A stretch of DNA of 64,000 bases from Paenibacillus sp. PL2-23 (GTDB taxonomy: Bacteria; Bacillota; Bacilli; Paenibacillales; Paenibacillaceae). Every line of letters starts with the position of its first letter. Position 1 is the first letter of the stretch. A program made the translations under genes and the position numbers. The DNA lies in NCBI RefSeq assembly GCF_040834005.1, contig NZ_CP162129.1, positions 3,434,001-3,498,000 of the forward strand. The letters run 5' to 3'. Positions 1 through 9,315 of the stretch are shown piece by piece. Below the pieces are notes generated by a model, which worked only from the letters and a program-made list of their open reading frames with translations, ran no database searches and was not told where the DNA came from.

Positions 1-708
1 ATAGGTATCGGCGAGCAGCATCGTAATTTTGCCAGGCTCCTGCGTTTCGATTACGGCATTCAGCGCGTCGATTTTGTCTGGAAGCACGGAAACCGCCGTA
101 ATCACCTCGAAATGCGTGCGCGTATAGATGCGAATGCGGTCCGGATAAGCCTTGGACGGTATAGGCGAAATCTCGGACAGGTCCGACAGCTGCTGCTGCG
201 GAATAAGCGCAAGCTTCTCTGTCAGTGCGTTTTTGACGGGATCGCCAGCCGTCCAGCCCGATAGAACGGGCTTGTCCAGCAGCTGCGCGCTGTCTTGGTC
301 AGCGGATACGCTTGTCCCGTTCGACAGCAGCGCAGTCAGGTTGCCCTCCGCGGACAGCTCGAACGCTACAACGGGATATTCCTGGACCGTAATTTTGACA
401 ATCCCGGGGAATACCTTCATGACCTTGGCTTCCTTCACTTGAGGCAATGCCTTGACATTGCGGGATATGATATCCGACGCCGTCTGGAAGAAGGGGTCGC
501 CCACTTCAATCTTGGAGGCGGCGGCAATTTGCTCAGTTGTGGTGAAATGCATGCCGGCTATTCCAATTTCTGAAATTTTGCTAATGGAAGAATTAAAGAA
601 TAAGACGCCTAGCAGGGCAATAAACAAAAGAAATAGAACGGCAAGCAGCTTCTTATTGCCTCTGCGTTTGTGTGCGGGCTCCTTCAGCACAGGCATTTGT
701 GTGTTCAT
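1..708 (-). CDS. divIB: Cell division protein DivIB/FtsQ (partial, C-terminus beyond left edge)
   Basis: Reading the minus strand from an ATG at 708 gives an open frame of at least 236 codons that runs off the left edge. It has a short basic cytoplasmic tail (KRRGNKK), one membrane segment at about residues 21-38 (LLAVLFLLFIALLGVLFF), then an extracytoplasmic POTRA-like region (ISEIGIAGMHFTTTEQI; later VFPGIVKITVQEYP), which is the DivIB/FtsQ layout. In this family the protein joins FtsL and DivIC in the divisome that controls septal peptidoglycan synthesis. A GAGGG Shine-Dalgarno sits 7 nt before the ATG. It follows murA by about 105 nt and is the last visible gene of the dcw cluster, its usual place in Bacillales. 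Confidence 0.9.
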   Translation of the reverse strand, partial: MNTQMPVLKEPAHKRRGNKKLLAVLFLLFIALLGVLFFNSSISKISEIGIAGMHFTTTEQIAAASKIEVGDPFFQTASDIISRNVKALPQVKEAKVMKVFPGIVKITVQEYPVVAFELSAEGNLTALLSNGTSVSADQDSAQLLDKPVLSGWTAGDPVKNALTEKLALIPQQQLSDLSEISPIPSKAYPDRIRIYTRTHFEVITAVSVLPDKIDALNAVIETQEPGKITMLLADTY

Positions 709-814
709 GACTTGTCCCTCTTTTCCTCGAAACGATGGCCGCCCCAATTCCATTGCGAGGCAAGGCCGGTTGAGGTAGCCATTCGTTTCTAACTTACCGC
801 TGGATGGCATATCA

Positions 815-2092
815 TTAATGATTAGGCATATTCGGCACTGGCGACGTTCTTGTAATGCGAGCCCCCAGCCTGGATAACATCGTTTCAATCCGGTCATAAC
901 CGCGGTCGATATGGTGTACCTGCTCCACGATCGTGCGTCCTTGCGCGGCAAGCCCCGCAATGACAAGAGCTGCTCCTGCCCGCAGATCCGTGGCCTCTAC
1001 GGTCGCGCCGTACAGTCTGGGCACGCCTCGGATGAAAGCCGCGTTCAGGTCGACGCGAATGTCAGCGCCCATGCGAGACAGCTCGTCGACATGCTTGAGC
1101 CTTCCTTCGAATATCGTTTCCTTCAATATGCTGACACCGTCCGCTAACGCGAGAAGGACCATCATTTGAGATTGCAGATCCGTAGGGAATGCCGGATAAG
1201 GAGAAGTGACAATCCGCTCCACCGCCTTCGGCCTGGCGGAGCTGCCGACCTTTATTATATCACCGTCGACGACAATTTGAACACCTGCGCGGCGCAGAAC
1301 ATGGATAAGAGAGGAGAGATGAGCGGGCTGAGTTTCCTGGAGAGTAACCTGGCCGCGGGTTGCGGCGGCCGCCACCATAACGGTGCCTGCCACAATCCGG
1401 TCCGGAATAACCTTGTAACGGCACGGCGATAGCTCGCTAACGCCGTCAATTGTAATCGTATCTGTGCCGGCTCCCATAATTTTGGCGCCCATGGCATTAA
1501 GGAATCGCTGCAAATCTTGAATTTCCGGCTCGCGGGCGGCATTGCTGATCGTTGTGCGTCCTTCCGCCAGCACCGCTGCCATCATGATGTTTTCCGTTGC
1601 GCCTACGCTCGGGAAGCTTAGATGAATGTCTGCTCCGGCCAGCTTGCTCGCGCGGCAGACAATTCGGTTGTGGGCCTCTTCGATTTCCGCGCCAAGCGCC
1701 TGAAGCCCCTGCAGATGAAGATCGATCTTGCGTTCGCCGATGGCGCACCCTCCCGGCTGGTACACCTGCACCTCGCCGAACCTGGCAAGCAGCGGTCCCA
1801 TTAAGAAGATCGAGGATCTCATCTGTTTCATCAGCGTTTCCGGCACATGGGACGTATGAGCTGACGTTGTATCCAGCACAACCGTATCTCCCGTATGCTC
1901 GGCGCGGCATCCTAATTCGCGCAAAATGTTCAGCATTACGTCGATATCCAGCAAATGAGGCACGGAATCAATTGTTGTTGTGCCCTCAGCCAGCAGGCTG
2001 GCTGCCAATATCGGCAATGCGGCATTTTTTGCTCCTTGGATAACTATGGTTCCTGAGAGTGGTTTCCCGCCTTCAATCACCAATTTGTCCAA
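815..2092 (-). CDS. murA: UDP-N-acetylglucosamine 1-carboxyvinyltransferase MurA
   Basis: A 425-residue protein of normal MurA length. It catalyses the first committed step of peptidoglycan synthesis, moving enolpyruvate from PEP to UDP-GlcNAc in the cytoplasm. The substrate-binding K22-N23 (GAKNAALP) and the reactive loop cysteine C116 (QPGGCAIGERK), the residue attacked by fosfomycin, are both present. The start is TTG, chosen because GGAGGTG lies 5 nt upstream and the frame then begins with the family N-terminus MDKLVIEGGKPL. It lies 15 nt after murB and is probably co-transcribed. Bacillales often have a second murA elsewhere; this dcw-linked copy matches murAA by position. Confidence 0.96.
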   Translation of the reverse strand: MDKLVIEGGKPLSGTIVIQGAKNAALPILAASLLAEGTTTIDSVPHLLDIDVMLNILRELGCRAEHTGDTVVLDTTSAHTSHVPETLMKQMRSSIFLMGPLLARFGEVQVYQPGGCAIGERKIDLHLQGLQALGAEIEEAHNRIVCRASKLAGADIHLSFPSVGATENIMMAAVLAEGRTTISNAAREPEIQDLQRFLNAMGAKIMGAGTDTITIDGVSELSPCRYKVIPDRIVAGTVMVAAAATRGQVTLQETQPAHLSSLIHVLRRAGVQIVVDGDIIKVGSSARPKAVERIVTSPYPAFPTDLQSQMMVLLALADGVSILKETIFEGRLKHVDELSRMGADIRVDLNAAFIRGVPRLYGATVEATDLRAGAALVIAGLAAQGRTIVEQVHHIDRGYDRIETMLSRLGARITRTSPVPNMPNH

Positions 2093-2107
2093 TGTATCAC
2101 CTCCGAA

Positions 2108-3013
2108 TTACCGCTCGCCCGACACCAATACCTCCGGCACCAGCTTGACGCCGAAGCGCTGCTCCACGGTGCTTTGTATGTGGGACATAAGGGCGAGAAC
2201 ATCTCTAGCTGTCGCTTGCCCGGTGTTGATGATAAAATTGGCGTGAAGCTCGGATACTTGCGCTCCTCCCATGGTGAACCCCTTCAGTCCAGCCTCCTGG
2301 ATGAGCCTTGCGGCGTAATCCCCCGGCGGATTGCGGAATACGCTCCCCGCGCAGGGCAGCTGCAGCGGCTGAGTCCGCAATCTTCTCTCCTTGTAGGTGG
2401 CCAGCGTGGACGCAATTTCCATCCGGTCGCCCTCGGCCAGCTCAAAAGCCGCTTCTGCGACAAGCCCCTTCATCTCGTGAAGGATGGAATGGCGGTAAGC
2501 GAAACGCATATCCTTTTCTTCAAAACGTACCAATTCACCTGTCTCCAGAACAATGTCAGCATATTTGAAAATACGCGACACATCCGATCCGTGCGCTCCC
2601 GCGTTCATATAGACGGCGCCTCCGACCGTGCCCGGAATTCCCCCCGCGAATTCCAGACCTGTCAGCCCTTCCTTGCCAGCCATCACCGAAAGCTTGATAA
2701 ATGAGTAGGAAGCCCCCGCTATGGCGGTTGTTCCTTCGAAACGCACGTAATCGAGACCATCTGCCGGCTTGATTACAACCCCGCGAATCCCCTTGTCGCT
2801 GACCAGCATATTGGAGCCACGGCCCAGATTGGACCAGCTGGCGCCAAGCTTATTCAGCAGCTTCACGGTGGCGATCAGCTCCTCCTTCCCCGCCGGAAGG
2901 ATTAATAAATCGGCGGGACCGCCGATTTTCCAGGTCGTATGCTTCGACAGCGGCTCGTTCGGTAACAGCTTTCCTATTCTCGCTTTTTCAAGCTCCGCTA
3001 TAAGTGCTTCCAT
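2108..3013 (-). CDS. murB: UDP-N-acetylenolpyruvoylglucosamine reductase MurB
   Basis: A 301-residue FAD-dependent reductase that turns the MurA product into UDP-N-acetylmuramate using NADPH. The FAD-binding GRGSNMLV stretch (about 64-71), the GIPGTVGGAVYMNAG segment and the catalytic-serine region CAGSVFRNP are visible, which fits a type II MurB lacking the extra loop of the enterobacterial enzyme. The ATG at 3013 is preferred over longer in-frame starts because AAGGAGG sits 8 nt upstream. murB lies between murG and murA, as in other Bacillales, after an unusually long gap of about 155 nt for this tightly packed operon. Confidence 0.95.
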   Translation of the reverse strand: MEALIAELEKARIGKLLPNEPLSKHTTWKIGGPADLLILPAGKEELIATVKLLNKLGASWSNLGRGSNMLVSDKGIRGVVIKPADGLDYVRFEGTTAIAGASYSFIKLSVMAGKEGLTGLEFAGGIPGTVGGAVYMNAGAHGSDVSRIFKYADIVLETGELVRFEEKDMRFAYRHSILHEMKGLVAEAAFELAEGDRMEIASTLATYKERRLRTQPLQLPCAGSVFRNPPGDYAARLIQEAGLKGFTMGGAQVSELHANFIINTGQATARDVLALMSHIQSTVEQRFGVKLVPEVLVSGER

Positions 3014-3169
3014 TGCGTCTTCCTCCTTAAGGTGCTGCGGTACTGCCATTCGCCGCGGCTGAGAGCCGCTCTGCTGCAATCATCCGCTCTCGATGGCGTC
3101 GGTCGCGAATATAGAGTATCCTATGCCCTGCGTTCAGGTTGTGTGACAATCGCCTATAGCCAAGGGGCT

Positions 3170-4273
3170 CTAGCGGAATCGCCGCAAGCCCAGCAGCGCG
3201 TCTGCGATGCGGGCCGCGGAGTCCGGCACGGCCAGCTTCGACGCGGCGCCCGACATGGCGGCCATCCGCTTGCGATCGCCGAGCAGCGCCTCCATGGCGC
3301 CAAGCAGCTTCTCGCCGCTGAGCTCCTTCTCCAGCAGCAGCTCAGCCGCCCCGGCGTTGACGAGGCTTCTGGCATTCGCCTCCTGATGATTGTTGGTTAC
3401 GTTGGGAGACGGAATCAGAATCGAAGGCAGGCCCAGCGCCGTAATCTCCGCCAGCGACGAAGCGCCGGAGCGGCTGACGACCAGCGCCGTGTCCCGCAAT
3501 ACCTCAGCCATATTATTTAAGTAAGGCACCAGCGTCAGGGAGCTCCCCGCGCCAAGCGCTTGTATTCGCTCTTTTGTCGACTCGTAATAGATATCCCCCG
3601 TCACGAACACTACGCGCGCGCCGGCTAGACGGCTTAGCTTCGGCGCCATCTCGATGACCGCTTCGTTCAGCGCCCGCGCGCCACGGCTTCCACCGACAAT
3701 CAGCGCCAGCCTTGTGCCGGCCTGAAGGCCCAGGGACTCCAAGCCCTTGCCGGGCGCGGCTCGCAGCACGTTGGAGGCTACCGGATTGCCCGTATAGGAG
3801 GTTGCTTTGGCCCTTGGGAATTGCTTCTCCGATTCCGGAAAGCTGACGCCGATATGATCGGCATACCGGGACAGGAATTGATTCGTCAAGCCCGGGATCG
3901 CGTTCTGCTCATGAATAAATGTAGGAATGCCAAGCTTCGCCGCCGCATACACGACGGGTCCGCATACATAGCCGCCAGTGCCGACAACGACGTCTGGCTT
4001 GAATTCGCGCAGCAGCGCCTTGGAGCGCTTCACGCCCTTCAGAAACCGCATGACTGTCTTGATATTTTCCAGTGACAGCTTCCGACGGAAGCCGGTAATC
4101 TCAATCGCCTCGAACGGTATGCTCTGTCCAGGCACGACACGGCTCTCCATGCCGTTCTCTGTTCCTATGTACAGCAGCCTCGTGTCCGGATCGAGCTGCT
4201 GCATATGCTTGCCTATGGCAACCGCAGGATAAATGTGGCCGCCGGTTCCTCCACCGGTCAACACGATACGCAT
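3170..4273 (-). CDS. murG: Undecaprenyldiphospho-muramoylpentapeptide beta-GlcNAc transferase MurG
   Basis: A 367-residue GT28 glycosyltransferase that adds GlcNAc to lipid I to form lipid II on the inner face of the membrane. The N-terminal G-loop GGTGGHIYPA starts at residue 8, GTGGYVCGP and HEQNAIPGLTN follow, and the C-terminal half has RSGASSLAEITALGLPSILIP, the usual nucleotide-sugar site. The frame is open far upstream, but the ATG at 4273 has GAGGTG about 8 nt before it and gives the family N-terminus MRIVLTGGGTGGH, so the extension is rejected. It starts 5 nt after spoVE ends. Confidence 0.96.
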   Translation of the reverse strand: MRIVLTGGGTGGHIYPAVAIGKHMQQLDPDTRLLYIGTENGMESRVVPGQSIPFEAIEITGFRRKLSLENIKTVMRFLKGVKRSKALLREFKPDVVVGTGGYVCGPVVYAAAKLGIPTFIHEQNAIPGLTNQFLSRYADHIGVSFPESEKQFPRAKATSYTGNPVASNVLRAAPGKGLESLGLQAGTRLALIVGGSRGARALNEAVIEMAPKLSRLAGARVVFVTGDIYYESTKERIQALGAGSSLTLVPYLNNMAEVLRDTALVVSRSGASSLAEITALGLPSILIPSPNVTNNHQEANARSLVNAGAAELLLEKELSGEKLLGAMEALLGDRKRMAAMSGAASKLAVPDSAARIADALLGLRRFR

Positions 4274-4278
4274 ATGAT

Positions 4279-5376
4279 TCACCTCGAATAACGGGATATG
4301 TTCAGCAGAATGCCAAGCGCCGTCAGCAGCAGCGTCAAGGATGAGCCTCCATAGCTGACAAGCGGCAGCGTAATGCCTGTAACGGGCATCATGCCAATGA
4401 CTACGCCGATATTTATTAACACCTGCACGCCGATAATGCCGGTAATGCCTACCGCAAGCAGGCTGCCGAACGTATCCGGCGCCGCGATTGCGGCCCTGAT
4501 GCCCCGCCATACGACGACCAGGAATAATAGAATAAGCGTGGAGCCTCCGATGAAGCCAAGCTCCTCCGCCAGGATCGAAAATATGAAATCCGTCTGCGGC
4601 TCCGGCAAATAGCTGAACTTTTGGCGGCTCATGCCGAGACCGAGGCCGACGAGACCGCCAGGCCCGACAGCGAACAGCGATTGTATAATTTGGTACCCTC
4701 CGCCCAGCGGATCCGACCACGGATCCAGGAAGGACGTAATGCGCTGCAGACGATAGGGAGCCGCCAGAATAAGCCCAACGAAACCAACAACGCCCAGCAT
4801 AGCGAGCCCTCCCAGATGGGACAGTCTAGCGCCTGCGGTAAAAATAAGAATAATAGACGCGCCCACCATGACGGTCCCCGTCCCGAGATCCGGCTGCAGC
4901 ATAATCATGCCGAAGGCCAGAAAAACCAGGCCAAGCGGGGGCATAAGCCCTTTTGTGAACTGCGTAATCATCCCCTGCTTCTCGGACAGCCATTTGGCCA
5001 GGAACAAGATCATCGCCAGCTTCATGAACTCCGACGGCTGAATGCCGAAGGAGCTGATGCCGAGCCAGCTTCGCGCGCCGCCGCGAACAACGCCGACGCC
5101 GGGGATAAGCACCAGCACCAGCAGCCCGAAGCAGACGATAAGCGCCAGCGGCGCCCATTTCTTCCAGACGGAATAATGCGTCCTCATTGTAAATAGTAAC
5201 GCACCTACGCCCAGCCCGGCAAACAGCAGCTGCCGCTTCACATAATAGAATCGATCGCCGAACTCGTGGAACGCAAGCACGGCGCTTGCGCTGTACACCA
5301 TGACAAGACCGATCGACAGGATCAGTCCGATTGCCGCAAGCAGCCACATATCCGGGGCAGTCCGCGCTTTTGCCAT
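4279..5376 (-). CDS. spoVE: SEDS-family glycosyltransferase, SpoVE/FtsW type
   Basis: A 365-residue polytopic protein of the SEDS family, the membrane peptidoglycan polymerases that work with class B penicillin-binding proteins. About ten membrane segments are visible, with the family motifs GGARSWLGI, QPSEFMKLA, QPDLGT, AEELGFIG and the C-terminal PLVSYGGSS. Length and position between murD and murG match SpoVE, the spore-cortex SEDS protein, whose PBP partner spoVD lies in the same cluster. Whether it also serves as the vegetative FtsW cannot be told from this window. Start at ATG 5376 with GAGGTG 7 nt upstream. Confidence 0.9.
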   Translation of the reverse strand: MAKARTAPDMWLLAAIGLILSIGLVMVYSASAVLAFHEFGDRFYYVKRQLLFAGLGVGALLFTMRTHYSVWKKWAPLALIVCFGLLVLVLIPGVGVVRGGARSWLGISSFGIQPSEFMKLAMILFLAKWLSEKQGMITQFTKGLMPPLGLVFLAFGMIMLQPDLGTGTVMVGASIILIFTAGARLSHLGGLAMLGVVGFVGLILAAPYRLQRITSFLDPWSDPLGGGYQIIQSLFAVGPGGLVGLGLGMSRQKFSYLPEPQTDFIFSILAEELGFIGGSTLILLFLVVVWRGIRAAIAAPDTFGSLLAVGITGIIGVQVLINIGVVIGMMPVTGITLPLVSYGGSSLTLLLTALGILLNISRYSR

Positions 5377-5421
5377 CGCAACACACCTCTTCGCATGGGA
5401 AAGTAGGGACAGGCCCCCTAC

Positions 5422-6846
5422 TTACAAGGTATGCGCCGATTGCTTAAAAATGCTCCCTCTCTGCTCGTAGGATGCGAACATATCCCAGCTTGCGCACGCG
5501 GGCGATAGAAGAACAATATCGCCCGCCTCGGCAAGCGAGGCCGCCTGGCTTACCGCCTGGCGAAGAGTGCTCTCGGCGTCCTTCTCATCGTTCACCGATT
5601 GCGCGTTCGTTAAACCTGCAAGCTCCGCCACCTTCAGCAGCTTATTCTTGGTCTGGCCGAGCGTTACCAGCCCCTTCAGCCCGCGAAAGAGAGGAAGCAG
5701 CTCCATATAATCGGAGCCCCGGTCCAGCCCTCCCGCAATGAGAATGATCGGCCTCTTGAGCGAACGGACCGACATGGTCGTCGCCGTCGGATTGGTGGCT
5801 TTGGAATCATTGTAGTAGGCTACGCCTCCACGCTCCGCTACAAACTCCAGACGATGCTCCACGCCCTTGAACTGCTCCAGCGGCTTCGCCAGCCCAGCCG
5901 CTGGCGCTCCCGCCGCCAACGCCGCCGCGATAGCCGCCAGCGCGTTGGCGGCATTATGCCTGCCCGGAATGCCGAGCGCGTCTACAGGCATGATGGCAGT
6001 CTCCATGCCATCGGCGCGATATACGATGCGCCGCTCCGCTTGCGCCTCGCCGGCGCCGTCCTCCCGGCTATAGGGAGGCTCGACGCAGACGCCCTTCTCC
6101 AGCCGCTCGTAGAGGGAGAACGGCAGCACGGCAGCTCTCAAGCCTTCGGCCGCTTCCCGGCAGGCCTTGTCGTCCCAATTCAGAACGGCGGTATCGCCTT
6201 CCTGCTGGTTGGCGAACAGCTTGCGCTTGGAGGCGACATAGTCCTCCATATCGCCATGATAGTCCAAATGCGTCTCCGCCAGGTTAAGCAGCAGCCCCAC
6301 TTGCGGACGGAATGCGGCAGTCCCTTTCAGCTGGAAGCTGCTCAGCTCGGCGACAATCCAGCCGTCCTGCTCCGCCTCCTGCACAGCCTCGCACAGCGGC
6401 AGTCCGATATTCCCCGCCACGATCGGCTTCATGCCGGCTGCTTCCAGAAGCTTGCCTATAAGCGTCGTTGTTGTTGTCTTGCCATTGGAGCCGGTAATGC
6501 CAATGATCGGAGCCGGAGACAGCCAATAAGCGGCTTCCACCTCCGTAATCACCTCTACGCCTCGCGCCAGCGCCGCTTGGACTGGAGCTGCGGAATAGGG
6601 AATGCCGGGGTTTTTCACAAGCAAGGCTGTACGGCCGTCGATCAGGTCGTCCGGATGATAACCACACAGCACAGAAATGCCCAAAGCGGACAGCTCATCC
6701 GCTTCGGGACATAATTCACGGTCTTTCTTATCATTGACAATAACGTCTGCGCCGAGCTTATGGAACAGCTTGGCGACGCTGACACCGCTTCTTGCGAGCC
6801 CAAGCACGACAACGCGCTGACCGCTGTAGGTGGATGGATGATTCAT
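5422..6846 (-). CDS. murD: UDP-N-acetylmuramoylalanine--D-glutamate ligase MurD
   Basis: A 474-residue cytoplasmic ATP-dependent ligase adding D-glutamate to UDP-MurNAc-L-Ala. Domain order is normal: an N-terminal Rossmann-like UDP-binding domain (VVVLGLARSG), the Mur central ATPase with P-loop GITGSNGKTTTT (about 116-127), LLNLAETHLDYHG, and the C-terminal ligase domain with YYNDSKATNPTAT and IAGGLDRGSDY. The ATG at 6846 has AAAGGA upstream at a slightly long distance. It sits between mraY and spoVE. Confidence 0.95.
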   Translation of the reverse strand: MNHPSTYSGQRVVVLGLARSGVSVAKLFHKLGADVIVNDKKDRELCPEADELSALGISVLCGYHPDDLIDGRTALLVKNPGIPYSAAPVQAALARGVEVITEVEAAYWLSPAPIIGITGSNGKTTTTTLIGKLLEAAGMKPIVAGNIGLPLCEAVQEAEQDGWIVAELSSFQLKGTAAFRPQVGLLLNLAETHLDYHGDMEDYVASKRKLFANQQEGDTAVLNWDDKACREAAEGLRAAVLPFSLYERLEKGVCVEPPYSREDGAGEAQAERRIVYRADGMETAIMPVDALGIPGRHNAANALAAIAAALAAGAPAAGLAKPLEQFKGVEHRLEFVAERGGVAYYNDSKATNPTATTMSVRSLKRPIILIAGGLDRGSDYMELLPLFRGLKGLVTLGQTKNKLLKVAELAGLTNAQSVNDEKDAESTLRQAVSQAASLAEAGDIVLLSPACASWDMFASYEQRGSIFKQSAHTL

Positions 6847-6938
6847 AAGGCCATTCCTTTCTATGTATGCAGGAAGCGGCTCTCTTCTTGCGAGAACCGC
6901 CCACGCCCTTCGTATTGAGATGCATCATTCGCTTGAAG

Positions 6939-7895
6939 CTACATAATGAGCAGTACGCCTGCAGCCGCGAATACCAAGCCAACGGACCAGAACACGGCAA
7001 CGACCTTCCACTCCGACCAGCCCGACAGCTCGAAATGATGGTGAATCGGGCTCATTTTGAAGATCCGCTTGCCCCTGAGCTTGAATGAAGCAACCTGGAT
7101 AATAACAGACAGCATCTCCAGAACGAACACGCCGCCGATCAGAATGAGCAGCAGCTCCGTCTTGGTCAGAATCGCGACGGCTGCGATGCCGCCCCCGATG
7201 CCAAGGGAGCCCATGTCCCCCATAAACACCTTGGCGGGATGCGCGTTGAATACGAGGAAGCCTAGCACCGCTCCGATCATAGCCGCCGAGAATACCGCCG
7301 ACTCATGGGAGGACGCCTGCAGCGCCACTATTGTGAACGCGCCGAACGCGATGGCGCTGGTGCCGGCGAGCAGTCCGTCCAGCCCGTCCGTAAAGTTGAC
7401 AGAGTTGCTGGCTGCGAACATGATAATAACGACAAAGGGATAGTAGAACCAGCCGAGATCAAATCCAAAGCCCGTCCCCGGCACAACTATTTCCGTGCTG
7501 TGATTCATATTGTACAGCATAGCGCAGACCGCGACGGAGAACAGCAGCTGACCGAACAGCTTCTGCCTCGCCGTCAAGCCCAGCGAGCGCTTGAATACGA
7601 TTTTGATATAGTCGTCCAGAAAGCCTACAAGGCCGAAGCCGAGCGACGCTGTCAGCAGCACCCAAAATTCGGGCGTCTTGTCGGCGAAGCGAAGGAACGC
7701 GATCAGCAGCGCGATCATAATGATAATGCCGCCCATCGTCGGCGTACCCTGCTTCTTCAAATGGCTTTGAGGACCGACCTCGCGAATTTGCTGGCCGAAC
7801 TTCAGCCTGCGGAGAAGCGGAATGAACAATGGTCCCAGCAAAACCGCTAGCAGGAAAGAAACGCCGATCGCAAACAAGATGACCATCATATCCAT
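6939..7895 (-). CDS. mraY: Phospho-N-acetylmuramoyl-pentapeptide transferase MraY
   Basis: A 318-residue membrane enzyme that transfers phospho-MurNAc-pentapeptide to undecaprenyl phosphate, making lipid I. About ten membrane segments are visible. Key family motifs are QGTPTMGG, the paired aspartates FLDDY (94-95), NFTDGLDGL (167-175), GDMGSLGIGG and PIHHHFEL. The ATG at 7895 was chosen because AAGGGGTG precedes it; that Shine-Dalgarno overlaps the murF stop region. An upstream in-frame start would overlap murF further and is less likely. Confidence 0.95.
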   Translation of the reverse strand: MDMMVILFAIGVSFLLAVLLGPLFIPLLRRLKFGQQIREVGPQSHLKKQGTPTMGGIIIMIALLIAFLRFADKTPEFWVLLTASLGFGLVGFLDDYIKIVFKRSLGLTARQKLFGQLLFSVAVCAMLYNMNHSTEIVVPGTGFGFDLGWFYYPFVVIIMFAASNSVNFTDGLDGLLAGTSAIAFGAFTIVALQASSHESAVFSAAMIGAVLGFLVFNAHPAKVFMGDMGSLGIGGGIAAVAILTKTELLLILIGGVFVLEMLSVIIQVASFKLRGKRIFKMSPIHHHFELSGWSEWKVVAVFWSVGLVFAAAGVLLIM

Positions 7896-7899
7896 CTTC

Positions 7900-9315
7900 T
7901 CACCCCTTCTCCAAAGCTTGGACAACCTGTTCCATGCGCATACCTCGCGAGCCCTTCACCAGAACGAGGTCGTCCGGCTGCAGCTTCTCCTTCAGCCACG
8001 CCGCCAGCTCTTCCTTGTTGTCGAAGTGGCGGATTAGACCCTGCTCCGCAACGTCAGGCAAGACGCGCGCCGCCGCCTCGCTGGTATGGATGGACAGCGG
8101 CCCGTGCGTCAGTAAGCCCTCCGCCTTGCCGCCTGCCAAATATTCACCCATCTCAACATGGAGCGTCACCTCATCAGGTCCCAGCTCCAGCATGTCGCCG
8201 AGCACAATCCATCTTCTGCCGAAGCCCTCCAGCCCCGCCACCAAATCGATGGCCGCGCGAACCGCAGTGGGATTGGCGTTGTAGGCATCATTCAGCACAA
8301 CAGCGCCGTTCGAAGCTCGGGTCGGCTCAATCCGCATGCCCGTAAGCGACAGCGTCTCGAAGCCTCTGGCAATGTCGGCCGGCTTGACGCCGAACAGGCG
8401 GGCTGCGGCTATCGCCGCCAGTGCGTTGCTGATGTTATGGCGGCCGGGCACCGGTATACGAAGCGTTCCAAGCGCTGTCCGCTCACTCTTGTACAGAGGA
8501 GCAAAGCCGCTGTCGAACGGCGACAGGTCCATATCCTCAGCGGACCATTCACAAGATGGGCCCAGGCCGAAGGTGCGAAGCGCCACACCTTCCGGGAGCT
8601 TCATGGACGCTAAGCCCTCCTGAAGCAGAGGCTCGTCGCCATTGTAGAGCAGGGTGCCGCCGTCGGACAGTCCCAGCGCGATCTCCAGCTTCGCCTTAGC
8701 GATGCCTGCGCGCGAGCCAAGCTGAAGCAGATGGGCGTCGCCGATGTTGGTAATAATGGCGACGTCAGGCATGGCGATCTTCGTGAGCAGCTCGATCTCG
8801 CCGAAGCCGCTCATCCCCATCTCTAGCACGGCAACCTCCGTATCCTCGTCCATCTTCAATAGCGTAAGAGGCAGCCCGATATGATTGTTCAGGTTGCCCT
8901 CCGTCTTCAGCACGCGGTATTGCATGCCCAGCAGCGCCGCCGCCATATCCTTGGTCGTCGTCTTCCCGTTGCTGCCGGTTATGCCGACGACACGCGCCAT
9001 CAGCTCGCCGCGGTATGCCGAAGCGAGCCGCTGAAGCGCGGCCAGCGTATCGTCGACAAGAAGAAACGGCAGCTCCGCAAGCGAGGCCGGCAGCTCCCGG
9101 CCCTTCTGCCATAGCATCGCCTTCGCGCCGCTTGCAGCCGCCTGCTCCGCAAATGCATGCCCATCGAACCGCTCGCCCACGATGGGCACGAACAGCTCTC
9201 CGCTCCCCGCTATTCTGCTGTCCGTCATTACGCCGCTGACCATCTCGTCCGCGCGGCCTCCCTTGCGAATCGCGCCGCACATCGACGCGATCTGCCCTAC
9301 AGTCCGTTTAATCAA
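7900..9315 (-). CDS. murF: UDP-N-acetylmuramoyl-tripeptide--D-alanyl-D-alanine ligase MurF
   Basis: A 471-residue cytoplasmic ligase that adds D-Ala-D-Ala to the UDP-MurNAc-tripeptide. The P-loop GITGSNGKTTTKD lies at about 111-123, followed by NNHIGLPLTLL, LEMGMSGFGEI, NIGDAHL, PGRHNISNALAA and NDAYNANPTA, all characteristic of MurF. It begins with TTG, and this codon overlaps the murE stop codon as TTGA, so translation is probably coupled. A GGGGA Shine-Dalgarno lies about 8 nt before the TTG. Confidence 0.95.
   Translation of the reverse strand: MIKRTVGQIASMCGAIRKGGRADEMVSGVMTDSRIAGSGELFVPIVGERFDGHAFAEQAAASGAKAMLWQKGRELPASLAELPFLLVDDTLAALQRLASAYRGELMARVVGITGSNGKTTTKDMAAALLGMQYRVLKTEGNLNNHIGLPLTLLKMDEDTEVAVLEMGMSGFGEIELLTKIAMPDVAIITNIGDAHLLQLGSRAGIAKAKLEIALGLSDGGTLLYNGDEPLLQEGLASMKLPEGVALRTFGLGPSCEWSAEDMDLSPFDSGFAPLYKSERTALGTLRIPVPGRHNISNALAAIAAARLFGVKPADIARGFETLSLTGMRIEPTRASNGAVVLNDAYNANPTAVRAAIDLVAGLEGFGRRWIVLGDMLELGPDEVTLHVEMGEYLAGGKAEGLLTHGPLSIHTSEAAARVLPDVAEQGLIRHFDNKEELAAWLKEKLQPDDLVLVKGSRGMRMEQVVQALEKG

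Noticed and set aside
3170-4720. A 516-codon minus-strand frame that would extend MurG by about 150 residues.
   Set aside because: The extra part overlaps the spoVE end in another frame and has no Mur-like sequence; the ATG at 4273 has a proper ribosome site and gives the family N-terminus.
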